Assembly: GCA_012514895.1 (NCBI GenBank)
Contig: JAAYZK010000188.1
Location: 1-64,000, forward strand
Length of the DNA stretch: 64,000 nt
DNA from: Planctomycetota bacterium
GTDB taxonomy: Bacteria; Planctomycetota; Phycisphaerae; SM23-33; FEN-1343
Direction of reading: 5' to 3'
The position numbers and the translations under genes are program-made. Position 1 is the first letter of the stretch, and each line of letters opens with the position of its first letter. Of this stretch, positions 1-8,247 are shown in pieces. The notes below the pieces were generated by a model, which had not been told where the DNA came from, did not search any database, and saw only the letters and a program-made list of their open reading frames with translations.

Positions 1-3000
1 GAGGATGGCCCCCGGCACGACGACCGTCTGGGGCCAGGCCATGTCGAAGACCGGCGCGCCGGGGTCGGCGTCCACGATCTTCAGCGACCAGGCGTGCAGC
101 GTCACGGCGCCCGCGTCGTCGGTGAGACGGATGCGGATCGTGAACGTTTCGGCCCCGCCGGCCGTGGCCGCGGCGATGCCCGCGGCGGTCCAGGTGAACG
201 TCGCCGACGTGCCGGTGACGTCCGTCAGGTGCATGGTCGCCGCGTCGAGGGGATCCAGCAGCGCGGCCGTGACGGCGTCGCCGTCGGCATTCCACTCGAT
301 CTCGTACTGGTAGTCGCCCCCGCCTCGCCTGTTGAAGACGGTGATCGGCTCGGACAGCACCGCCGGCGGCTGGTTGGCGCCCACCGTGAGCGTCAACTGC
401 GTCGTGGCCGCCAGGCCGTACGGGTCGGTCGCCTGCAGGCTCACGGTGAAACTCCGGCCCAGCAGGGCCGGCGGCGGGGTCCACGTCAGGATGCCGAGGT
501 CGGCGTTGAGGACGAGCCCCTCGACGTCGTCGTTGAGCAGCGCCAGCGCGACCGGGCCGTCGCCGTCGCCGTCGAGGGCGGCGATCTCCAGTTGCCAGGG
601 CTTGCCGGCCTCCGCGGTGTACTGGGCCTGCAGGCCGGTGAAGTAGGGGGGCTGGTTGGGCGTGGTCTGGACGGCCCCGACGTTCACGCCGTCCAGCAAC
701 TCGCCGGTGGTGACGGTGACGGGCAGACCCTGCGGGGCGCCGCCCGTCAGCCGCCAGAGCGGCCGGTCGCAGAGGTCCACGCGGAGGGTGTACTGGCCCG
801 GCGCCAGGCCGGGCAGGAGGTAGCGTCCCTCGCCGTCGGTGACGGCGAACGGTTCGTCGGGGACGCCGTCGCTGTCGGTGTCGTCCGGCACGCCGTTGTC
901 GTTCAGGTCGGCGTAGACGGTCCAGCCCGCCAGCGGCCGGTCGAGGATGCGGGCGTATTCCGCTTCGATCGCCCTGGGCAGGTCCTCCGGCTGGACGACC
1001 TGGGCCTGGGGGTCGAGGATCCGCAGGTCCTCCAGCAGGGCGTTGTCGCCGATGCCGAACGCCTTGATGTCGGCCCCCAGGGCCAGCAGGCGCCGCACGG
1101 CAGCCTTGATGCCCTCGATGTCCTTGGTGCCGGTCTCGATCCCGTCGCTGGGCAGGCCGTCCGACAGGAAGATGACGGTGCCTGCGCCCGGGGCGACGTT
1201 GTAGTGTTCCAGCAGCTTGGCGGCGCCTTCGAGGGCCGGGATGTAGGGCGTGTAGGAGAAGGTGTCGGTGTTGACGGCCCGCTCCTCCAGGTCCAGCACG
1301 CCGTCGGCGTCGTAGTCGGCCAGGGGGGTCAGGGCCGCCACGTCGGGTATCGTGTCGTGGCGGATCGACACCCACCCCAGGGCGTCGCTGCCGGGCAGGC
1401 CCTCGGGGCAGGGCACGGCGAGGTCGACGCGGGGGGAGGGGGGCGAGCCGTCCAGCGGCAGGGGGCCGGAGCTGTAGCGCACGAGGGAGACGGCGGTGCT
1501 CGTCCCCAGCCCCATGTCGATCAGGTACCGGTTCAGCGCGAGGAACGCCGCCGCTTCGGCGTCCTTCAGGTTGTGCAGGGAGATGCTGTCGGAGACATCC
1601 ATCAGGAAGATGATGTGGGGCATCTCGGCGGGAATACTCTCGAAGTCCATCAGACCGTTGCCGTTGAAGTCCTCGAAGACGGTCCCGGCGACGGCCCCCT
1701 CGTCCGGCCCGATGCCACGGCGGAAGGCGAAGTCGACCCCCTCGGCCACCTCGCCGGGCGCCGGGGCGCCGCCGTCGACGCTGATGCCGCCGGCATCGAT
1801 CTGGACCACGTGGGGGGCCGCCTCGGCCGGGGCGGTCTGCACCCAGGGAATCACCTCCGCGCCGTCCAGGGTCCGGACGGGGCCGGTGCGGACGGTGTAG
1901 GTTCCTTCGTCCAGGCCGCCGAAGGTGTAGCACCCGTACTGGTCGGTGACCGTGAACCTCTCGCCATCGTCGAGATATCCATTCAGGTTGGCGTCGATGA
2001 AGACCGTCTGGCCGCCTAGCCCGGGTTCCCACGTGTTGGTCAGGTCCACGCCCCAGCGGCTGGCCAGGACGGTGGTGAAGTCCGCGAGAAACTCCTCCTG
2101 CGAAGTGGCGGGGACGTAGTCGCTGTCCACGCCGGGGGGAGGCAGCATGCCGTAATACGAACAGCCGAATTCCTCCAGGGCTATCCCGCCCCACACGGGG
2201 TCGGCGTAGCCTCGGACGACCAGGGACGGCTCACCGTTGGCGGAGATGCCGTCGTCGCGGTCTTCCACCATGGCGTCCATGGACTGCAATGCCGGGCCGA
2301 TTCCCCAGGGGTCGCCGGGTCCGTTGGCCCATCCATCCGAGAAGAACATGACCAGGACGTCCCGCTCGATGGCTTCGTGGAGGCCGCCGGTCAGGGCGCG
2401 GACCAGGTCTTCCGTGCCGCCCAGGGCCGTGGTGAAATCGGTGATGCCTTCGCCGTCGATCCTCTGGGCTGCCTCCAGGATGTCGTAGCGGCCGTCGGCG
2501 TCCGTGTCGGCCCCGACAGGCAGAGCCTGGCAGCCGACGCCGAGGCTCAGGACCTGGGCGTTCCCGCTGAAGCAGACGATGGCGACGTCGACGAACTCGC
2601 CCAGGCCCGCATTGATGAGGGCCATGTTGGCGCTGGTGAGGTAGTCGATCTGCGTCTGACGGCGAGTGCTGCCCTCATGGGGCAGTTCCGTGCTGCCGGA
2701 GACGTCCACGACGTAGACGATCAGCGGCCGCGTGGAGGACATCGGGAACATGTCACGGACGCCGTTGCCGTTGATGTCGTCGAAGAGCACGCCGCGCACG
2801 GCATAGTTGCCCTGGATACCCTTGACGGTCAGGCTGAACGGCCGCTCGGCGACGCCGCCCCGCATGTCCGTCACGCGGATGATGAAGTCGAAGGTGGTCT
2901 GTCCGGTGGCCGGTGCCGCCGCGGCGATGGCGTCGGCGTCCCACGTCAGCAGCCCGTGGAGCTCCGAGATCGCCAGTCCGGCCGCGACGGACGGCTGGCC

Positions 3001-5556
3001 CGCGGCGGGGAGGAGCTCGTACTTGTAGACGGGCGCCGAGAGGTTCGCCTGCACCTGGTGGGCCCAGGACAGGTAGGGCGTGCCCGTGCGACCGGTCGGC
3101 TCGATGGCGGCCGTCCCCTCCCCAAGGACCATCGGCGGGGTGTGGGCCGGATCGACGCTGATGCGGAGGCTGCAGGTGTAGTCCGTCGTCGCACCCGTCC
3201 AGCCTGTGGCCGTGAGCGTCAGACGGATCTCTCTGCCGGCGAGGTCCCGCCCGGCCAGCCGGGGTTCGAACGCGGCCGCGTCGTCCCCGTCGCCGGTGCG
3301 GGCGAGGAACAGGACGATCTGCCCCGAGAACGGGTCGGCGTCGGCCAGGGTGAACCGTTCGGTCACGTCGAGGTCGCCGAACTGGGCGTCGACGAGCACG
3401 GCCTCGGCCAGCGCCACCTGCTGGGCGCCCACCGTCAGGTAGAGGGCCTCGGGGCAGAACGCCCCCGCCGGATCGAGCACGCGGAAGGGCTGGACATAGG
3501 TGTCGCCGATGCGGCAGTCGCCCAGCGGGTCGATCTCGAACGTGGGCGCGACGGCTGCGTCGGTGACCAGCACCGACAGCGTGATGGAGGCGGTCGTGCC
3601 GGAGCCGGAAGCCTCGATTCTCACGACGTGGCGTCCGGGCGCGGTTCCCTGGAGATCCAGGGTGGACCATGGGTCGTCATGGCGCCAGGTGAACACGCCC
3701 TGCCCGGGATCGACGAACATGGCGGCGTCATAGGAAGGGATCGGAACCCCGTCCAGCCAGGCCGCGTACTGGTACGGGCCGTCGGGATTGGCCAGGGGCA
3801 GCGGGCATACGAGGTCCATCCCGCCGGCGCGGTAGGCGGTGAGGTCCAGACGGTCCGTCTCGAACTGCGGCGGCAGGAGGTCGGGCGCGTCCACGAGGAC
3901 CTGGATCAGCTTCGATCGGGAGTGGGCCGGATCGGCCGATCCCTCGTCCGGCCAGGCGACCGTGACGGCGATCGTCCCGGCGACCGCCGCGTGGGCGGCC
4001 GGGATGAACCGCAGCGTCGCCAGCGCGTCGTTGAGGGCATCACGCGCTCCCGACAGGACCAGGGCGTCGTCGCCGGGGGCCGGGCCCGTCGCGGTCACGC
4101 CGGCGACGCCGTCCACCTCGAGCGAGCCGCGATGCGGATCGAGCGTGACGGTGTAGACCGGGCCGGCGCCCGCGCCCAGTCCGTCGGCGATGGCGATCCG
4201 CGTGTCGCCGGCGGCTACGGCGATCGCGCCGCCGAAGGCGCCTTCGACGGCTGCGGGAACGGTCAGGACGGGTTCGTACACGGTGACGTCGATGGCGGCG
4301 TAAGCCGTCTGCCAGCCGGTGTAGCAGGCGGGAAAGTACTTCGTCGAGTGGATCTCGATGCCCGCCGGGCCCGTGTAGCCTTCCTCGGGGACGAACACCA
4401 TGGCGTCCAGGGCCGTGTTGACCTCATCCAGCGTGCCCCCGATCCACCTCTCCTCGGGCGGGCCACCGACCTCGGCCGTCCCGGCGTCGGGGCCGAAGTA
4501 GACCCCTCCATGGACGGGCACGACGCACGTGGCGCTGTAGAGGAAGAGGTCGCCCTGCGCATCCACGAATCGGATCCCGGTGCCCTGGGCGGTCGTGAAA
4601 CGCAGCGGCGCGTCGGCCACGGCCAGCGGCGCCTGCGGCGCGGTGATCGTGTGGGGGACGGTGCCGGCCAGGACGGTGATGGCCGCCATGCCGTGCGAGA
4701 CGGCATAGCCGAACGCATCGCCCGGGTACCAGGCACAGACCCACATCTCGAAGCCGGCGGTGCCGACGTGACCGGCGGCGGGGCTGAACACGATGCTGTC
4801 GAGGGCGGCGTTCACCTCGGCCAGCGTGCCCAGGATGAGCAACTCCGAGTTCGGGTCTCCGCTGACCTCCGCGCCGCCGGGGGAGACCGTCACGCCGCCG
4901 TGATCCATGATCAGCGTCGCTTCGTACAGGGCGCCGGGGCCGTCCGGGTCGATGATCTCCAGGGGGGGACTGGCCGGGGAGAAGTGGAACTGGGAGTTCT
5001 TCACCATGGCCGCGGAGGCCGGCACGCTCAGCACGGGGGCATCCTTGGCGAGGTCGACGGCGATGGCGACGGCGCCCTCGTCGCAGCCGCTGTTGTCGTC
5101 GGTCAGGAGGTACGCCATCGCGTCGACGCCCGCGTAGCCGGCGGCGGGGGCGTAGGTCAGCGTGTTCAGGGATGCGTTCACCTGCGACAGCGTGCCGATG
5201 ATCTCAATCTGGGGCGCCGAGGCCGGCTGGCCGCCGGGCAGGACGGCCTGGAGGACGCCGTGACCGACGGTCAGCAGCAGATCGACCGTTTCGTCGACGT
5301 GGAGGTCATCCTCGACGCCGAGGTCCAGGGGTCCTGTGAACGTCAGTTCCCTGCCGGCAGTGACATAAGGCGGCATGTCCGGCTCGTCCATCGCCAGGCT
5401 CGCGCTGAGCATCAGCTTCGGTTCGAGCTCCTCCAGGTCGGCCGGGGGGGCGGCTCTCAGCCCGTGTTCCAGACAGGACTGAAGCAGGCGCATCCGATGC
5501 AGGACCACGGCGTACAGGCGGCGCAGCATGGACATGGCGTGAGATGCCGGCGACAT
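1..5556 (-). CDS. Giant LEPR-motif surface protein with two VWA domains (3' end beyond the window)
   Basis: Large secreted, probably cell-surface protein; the frame stays open for 1,852 codons and leaves the window at the left edge, so the C-terminus is missing. I chose the ATG at 5556 because a GGAGGAG lies about 8 bases upstream. Residues 44-51 read LEPKLMLS, the LEPR-XLL type motif found near the N-terminus of planctomycete exported proteins. Cadherin/Ig-like beta domains follow (roughly 55-900), then two von Willebrand A domains with MIDAS motifs DVSGS (about residue 940) and DVSDS (about 1310). Each VWA is set beside an SdrD/Cna-B-like segment of the type GxVFxDxNGxG, and more Ig-like domains follow. 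VWA and SdrD-type modules usually serve adhesion or surface scaffolding; the ligand is unknown. No catalytic domain is visible. The gene is preceded by its own promoter and a foldable leader. Confidence 0.85.
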   Translation of the reverse strand, partial: MSPASHAMSMLRRLYAVVLHRMRLLQSCLEHGLRAAPPADLEELEPKLMLSASLAMDEPDMPPYVTAGRELTFTGPLDLGVEDDLHVDETVDLLLTVGHGVLQAVLPGGQPASAPQIEIIGTLSQVNASLNTLTYAPAAGYAGVDAMAYLLTDDNSGCDEGAVAIAVDLAKDAPVLSVPASAAMVKNSQFHFSPASPPLEIIDPDGPGALYEATLIMDHGGVTVSPGGAEVSGDPNSELLILGTLAEVNAALDSIVFSPAAGHVGTAGFEMWVCAWYPGDAFGYAVSHGMAAITVLAGTVPHTITAPQAPLAVADAPLRFTTAQGTGIRFVDAQGDLFLYSATCVVPVHGGVYFGPDAGTAEVGGPPEERWIGGTLDEVNTALDAMVFVPEEGYTGPAGIEIHSTKYFPACYTGWQTAYAAIDVTVYEPVLTVPAAVEGAFGGAIAVAAGDTRIAIADGLGAGAGPVYTVTLDPHRGSLEVDGVAGVTATGPAPGDDALVLSGARDALNDALATLRFIPAAHAAVAGTIAVTVAWPDEGSADPAHSRSKLIQVLVDAPDLLPPQFETDRLDLTAYRAGGMDLVCPLPLANPDGPYQYAAWLDGVPIPSYDAAMFVDPGQGVFTWRHDDPWSTLDLQGTAPGRHVVRIEASGSGTTASITLSVLVTDAAVAPTFEIDPLGDCRIGDTYVQPFRVLDPAGAFCPEALYLTVGAQQVALAEAVLVDAQFGDLDVTERFTLADADPFSGQIVLFLARTGDGDDAAAFEPRLAGRDLAGREIRLTLTATGWTGATTDYTCSLRISVDPAHTPPMVLGEGTAAIEPTGRTGTPYLSWAHQVQANLSAPVYKYELLPAAGQPSVAAGLAISELHGLLTWDADAIAAAAPATGQTTFDFIIRVTDMRGGVAERPFSLTVKGIQGNYAVRGVLFDDINGNGVRDMFPMSSTRPLIVYVVDVSGSTELPHEGSTRRQTQIDYLTSANMALINAGLGEFVDVAIVCFSGNAQVLSLGVGCQALPVGADTDADGRYDILEAAQRIDGEGITDFTTALGGTEDLVRALTGGLHEAIERDVLVMFFSDGWANGPGDPWGIGPALQSMDAMVEDRDDGISANGEPSLVVRGYADPVWGGIALEEFGCSYYGMLPPPGVDSDYVPATSQEEFLADFTTVLASRWGVDLTNTWEPGLGGQTVFIDANLNGYLDDGERFTVTDQYGCYTFGGLDEGTYTVRTGPVRTLDGAEVIPWVQTAPAEAAPHVVQIDAGGISVDGGAPAPGEVAEGVDFAFRRGIGPDEGAVAGTVFEDFNGNGLMDFESIPAEMPHIIFLMDVSDSISLHNLKDAEAAAFLALNRYLIDMGLGTSTAVSLVRYSSGPLPLDGSPPSPRVDLAVPCPEGLPGSDALGWVSIRHDTIPDVAALTPLADYDADGVLDLEERAVNTDTFSYTPYIPALEGAAKLLEHYNVAPGAGTVIFLSDGLPSDGIETGTKDIEGIKAAVRRLLALGADIKAFGIGDNALLEDLRILDPQAQVVQPEDLPRAIEAEYARILDRPLAGWTVYADLNDNGVPDDTDSDGVPDEPFAVTDGEGRYLLPGLAPGQYTLRVDLCDRPLWRLTGGAPQGLPVTVTTGELLDGVNVGAVQTTPNQPPYFTGLQAQYTAEAGKPWQLEIAALDGDGDGPVALALLNDDVEGLVLNADLGILTWTPPPALLGRSFTVSLQATDPYGLAATTQLTLTVGANQPPAVLSEPITVFNRRGGGDYQYEIEWNADGDAVTAALLDPLDAATMHLTDVTGTSATFTWTAAGIAAATAGGAETFTIRIRLTDDAGAVTLHAWSLKIVDADPGAPVFDMAWPQTVVVPGAIL

Positions 5557-5585
5557 GGCGGAACTCCTCCCGATCGAGGGCAGCC

Positions 5586-5690
5586 CCTTTACGCACCGAT
5601 GGGCTTGCCTGGAAATGGAGCCGCAGTACAACCCCGCGGAAACATCTGCTCCGCGTACCCCAACTCACCTCATCGGCAAGCCTGTAAAAG
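5586..5690 (-). promoter_or_regulatory. Foldable 5' leader of the VWA protein mRNA, possible cis-regulatory RNA
   Basis: Between the promoter and the start codon the transcript can form a long-range paired element. CTTTTAC (5690-5684) pairs with GTAAAGG (5592-5586, one G-U), and next to it GGCTTGCC (5682-5675) pairs with GGCAAGCC (5609-5602). Inside is a hairpin with arms CGCGGA/TCCGCG (5655-5650 and 5640-5635) and a 9-base loop. The element closes about 15 bases upstream of the ribosome binding site, so folding could affect translation. I do not recognise it as a member of a named riboswitch class, and pairing was judged by eye only. Confidence 0.4.
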
Positions 5691-5720
5691 AGTGTGCCAG
5701 GTCTCTCTTCACCCGCAGAA

Positions 5721-5764
5721 TGACAATGCACCCGGATTATTAGCTCCCATCGGGTGCATTGTCA
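5721..5764. repeat. Perfect 14-bp inverted repeat over the VWA-protein promoter (putative operator)
   Basis: TGACAATGCACCCG at 5721-5734 and its exact reverse complement at 5751-5764 are separated by 16 bases. The right arm overlaps the -35 box and the -10 box lies in the spacer, so a dimeric DNA-binding protein here would compete with RNA polymerase. There is no T-run on the minus strand after it, which argues against a terminator. Operator function is inferred from position. Confidence 0.6.
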
Positions 5765-5765
5765 A
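5737..5765 (-). promoter_or_regulatory. Sigma-70 type promoter of the VWA surface protein
   Basis: Read on the minus strand, TTGACA (5765-5760), a 17-base spacer, then TAATAA (5742-5737): a full consensus -35 and a near-consensus -10 at ideal spacing. Transcription would begin near 5730, giving a leader of about 174 bases. It is the best sigma-70 match I found in the window. Confidence 0.75.
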
Positions 5766-5810
5766 CAGTGCGGTAGGGTTTTTTCGTAGGAGGCCGGTCC
5801 GCCTTCGGTG

Positions 5811-8138
5811 TTACTCGGCCACCTCGCTCAGCCAGAAGCAATCGACGGCCACGTGGTTGGCGCCCTTGGGCGCCCGCCGCAGGTTGGTCGAGAACTCGTA
5901 GCGGGTGTCGGCGTCGGGTGTCCAGGGACCCAGGTCGAAGACCCGCCACTCGCTCTGGCTCAGGTCGGCCGCGTCGATCGCGGCGCGCAGCCCGCCCCGC
6001 GGGCCGCCGCTGATGCCGAACTGCCAGACAAGGCCCTCGGCGCCCTCGGCCAGGTCGGCCTTGGCGCGGACGTGCAGCCTGTAGGTGCGGCCGGGGGTGT
6101 AGTCGTCGCCGGCCAGGAGGGTCTTGTTGTACCAGAACCCGCTGAACTGATCGACGAAGGCGGCATAGCCGTCGCTGGCGCCGTCGGCGGGCAGCCACGA
6201 CCTGGGATGGTTGTCCCACTGGTTGGCCTGGACCACGTGGAACGTTCCGGGCGCGGCCGCGGCCAGTTCCGCCGGCACCACGGGTCCGCCGCGGGCCTTG
6301 GCGGAGGCCATGTACTGCTCGAGCCACGCGACCCACGGCTCCGGCGACCAGTTGTCCAGGATCTTCGTGACGTTCGACTCCTTCACCACCCGCGCCAGGT
6401 TGGCGGCGATCGCCGTCGGATCCAGCGGGCCGACCTTCGCCTCCACCGTCCGCCACGTCAGCGAGCCGGGCCCGCGCTTGGCCAGGACGTACCACACGCC
6501 CATGTGCACGTGGCGCACGCGCCGGCCGTAGTCGCCGGCCGGGTCCACCTTCGCCTCGGCCTGCCGCAGGATGGCCTCGGCCTCGGCGATGATCTCCGGC
6601 CGCAGGTAGGGCGCGTCGAGGTTGACCCGCCGGCCGTTGTGGAACGACCGCTCGTGCGCCGGGGCGTGGATGAGGTCGATATACCGCAGGATGTCCTGGC
6701 CGGCCGGCCCGTAGTAGCCCCGGCAGAACTCCTCGATCAGCGCCTGCCCGTCGGCCTGGGGGTTCCACAGCGCCTTGGCGAGCACCCACTGCTTGAGCAT
6801 CGTCATGTCCGTCGCGGTGCCGACGTGCGTGCCCTGGTTGAACACGCCCGCGCAGCCGTGATCGGCGAAGAACTTCATGTTCGGGGCCAGCGTCTCCAGC
6901 TCGGCGTTGGGCTGCATGTAGTGCACGCGGTTGCCGACGTAGTGCCAGATGAAGATCTTGCGGGCGATCTTCGACCAGCCCTGGATGTCTTCGGCGAACT
7001 GCCGGTTCCGCTCGCTGTCACCGGCAGCGATGGGATGCGCGAAGTCGCACTCGATCGAGCAGAGGCTGATGAACACGTTGTGGCGGGGGCGGATCGTCCT
7101 GGTAGGGGCGCGGGACCACTCGTAGGCGGCCGTGACGATGCACGAGCCCGGCCGCCGCTTCTCGACCTCTTCGGCGACGCGGTTGGCGAAGCGGATCACC
7201 TGCCCTGAGTGGGAGGTGTCCATCCTCGAGCCGGCCTGAACCGCCCGGCCCTCGCGGATGTCCTCCTGGCGGTCGATGGCGGCGCAGTCGGCGCAGCGGC
7301 AGTAGTTGTGGTTGTCCATCTGGCCGACGACGACGAACTCCGCATCGGGCGACTCCTCGAACGCCTTGAGCACGCCGTCCACCATGGCCGCGAGGGTCTT
7401 GGGGTTGGACAGGCACGGCTGGTCGGCCGTCCGCCGCCCGTCCACCAGGGCCAGCATGTCGTCGGTGATCTCATGACCGCTGAGAGCCAGCAGTTGGCTG
7501 TAGGAGTGGACGAGGTTGCCGACGAACTCGTAGCGCCCGCCCAGCGAGTCGGGCACGTCCTTTTCCCACGCGTGGCCGTTGACCTTGTTCCGCGCCATCC
7601 ACAGGGGGTTGTGGAAGCTCTCCTCGAACATCATGTCGCGGTATTCCAGGACGGGCTTTTGCCGCAGGAGCGTGTCTGGCACGACGATGGTGGCCGTCTG
7701 GGGAATCGTCATCTCGTCGCGGTACCACCACCGCACGCCGAGCGACTCCAGGAACGTGTAGACGCCGTACAGCGTCCCGCGCCTGGCGCCGCCGACGATG
7801 ATGAGCCGCTCGCCCTCCGTGCGGATGATGTAGCCCTCGTCGCCCAGGTCGGCCACGTCCAGCCCCGCCGGCGCCGCGCCGATGCCCAGCGCGACGGCCC
7901 TGTCCGGCACGGCCCCGCCGCGGACGACGATGGGCAGCTTCGCCCCGCTCATCTTCTCGATGTGCGTCTGCAGTTCCTCGGCGGCGAACCGCTCGGACGG
8001 GGAGGCCTGGGGGCCGACGACGATGACGTAGTCGCTGCGGCCTTCCGCGACCAGCGTGATCGATGCCGCGGCGTCGCGGACGGCGGCAGCCGGCAGGGCG
8101 ACGGCAAGGATGAGGATGCGCAGAGTGGTCGGCGCCAT
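5811..8138 (-). CDS. Exported DUF4838 protein (alpha-glucuronidase-like N-terminal fold)
   Basis: A 775-residue protein with a signal peptide (hydrophobic stretch at residues 7-25, AxA-like end). The segment from about 35 to 160 (SERFAAEELQTHIEKMSG and onward) is the beta/alpha domain seen at the N-terminus of GH67 alpha-glucuronidases and related families. The central part carries the DUF4838 signature, including the Cys-containing stretch NHNYCRCADCAAIDR and the following NRVAEEVEKRRPG. From about residue 620 to the end a beta-rich, CBM-like domain is suggested (WYNKTLLAGDDYTPGRTYRL). DUF4838 proteins are presumed polysaccharide-active enzymes or binders; the substrate is not known, and I cannot name catalytic residues. 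It stands alone between two giant surface-protein genes with its own promoter. Confidence 0.85.
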   Translation of the reverse strand: MAPTTLRILILAVALPAAAVRDAAASITLVAEGRSDYVIVVGPQASPSERFAAEELQTHIEKMSGAKLPIVVRGGAVPDRAVALGIGAAPAGLDVADLGDEGYIIRTEGERLIIVGGARRGTLYGVYTFLESLGVRWWYRDEMTIPQTATIVVPDTLLRQKPVLEYRDMMFEESFHNPLWMARNKVNGHAWEKDVPDSLGGRYEFVGNLVHSYSQLLALSGHEITDDMLALVDGRRTADQPCLSNPKTLAAMVDGVLKAFEESPDAEFVVVGQMDNHNYCRCADCAAIDRQEDIREGRAVQAGSRMDTSHSGQVIRFANRVAEEVEKRRPGSCIVTAAYEWSRAPTRTIRPRHNVFISLCSIECDFAHPIAAGDSERNRQFAEDIQGWSKIARKIFIWHYVGNRVHYMQPNAELETLAPNMKFFADHGCAGVFNQGTHVGTATDMTMLKQWVLAKALWNPQADGQALIEEFCRGYYGPAGQDILRYIDLIHAPAHERSFHNGRRVNLDAPYLRPEIIAEAEAILRQAEAKVDPAGDYGRRVRHVHMGVWYVLAKRGPGSLTWRTVEAKVGPLDPTAIAANLARVVKESNVTKILDNWSPEPWVAWLEQYMASAKARGGPVVPAELAAAAPGTFHVVQANQWDNHPRSWLPADGASDGYAAFVDQFSGFWYNKTLLAGDDYTPGRTYRLHVRAKADLAEGAEGLVWQFGISGGPRGGLRAAIDAADLSQSEWRVFDLGPWTPDADTRYEFSTNLRRAPKGANHVAVDCFWLSEVAE

Positions 8139-8209
8139 TGCGGGTCTCCTTCACGTGTCGGCAGCGCGGTTCAGCCGGTCTCATGGCGGAACCGGCGCCG
8201 AGGATTGCC

Positions 8210-8239
8210 ACTATACGTGACCCCCGGCGCCGGCCGCAA
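8210..8239 (-). promoter_or_regulatory. Promoter of the DUF4838 gene
   Basis: On the minus strand TTGCGG (8239-8234), an 18-base spacer, then TATAGT (8215-8210). It sits in the 109-base gap after the preceding gene and would give a leader of about 65 bases. Confidence 0.5.
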
Positions 8240-8247
8240 GAGGGGCT

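Noticed and set aside
5721-5764. Reading the 14-bp inverted repeat as a terminator of the DUF4838 gene
   Set aside because: No T-run follows on the minus strand and both promoter boxes of the next gene overlap it.
94-5901. Two very long plus-strand open frames (about 640 and 1,170 codons)
   Set aside because: They lie opposite the VWA surface protein and read as low-complexity Arg/Gly/Asp/Val-rich sequence with no family resemblance; GC-rich antisense shadow.
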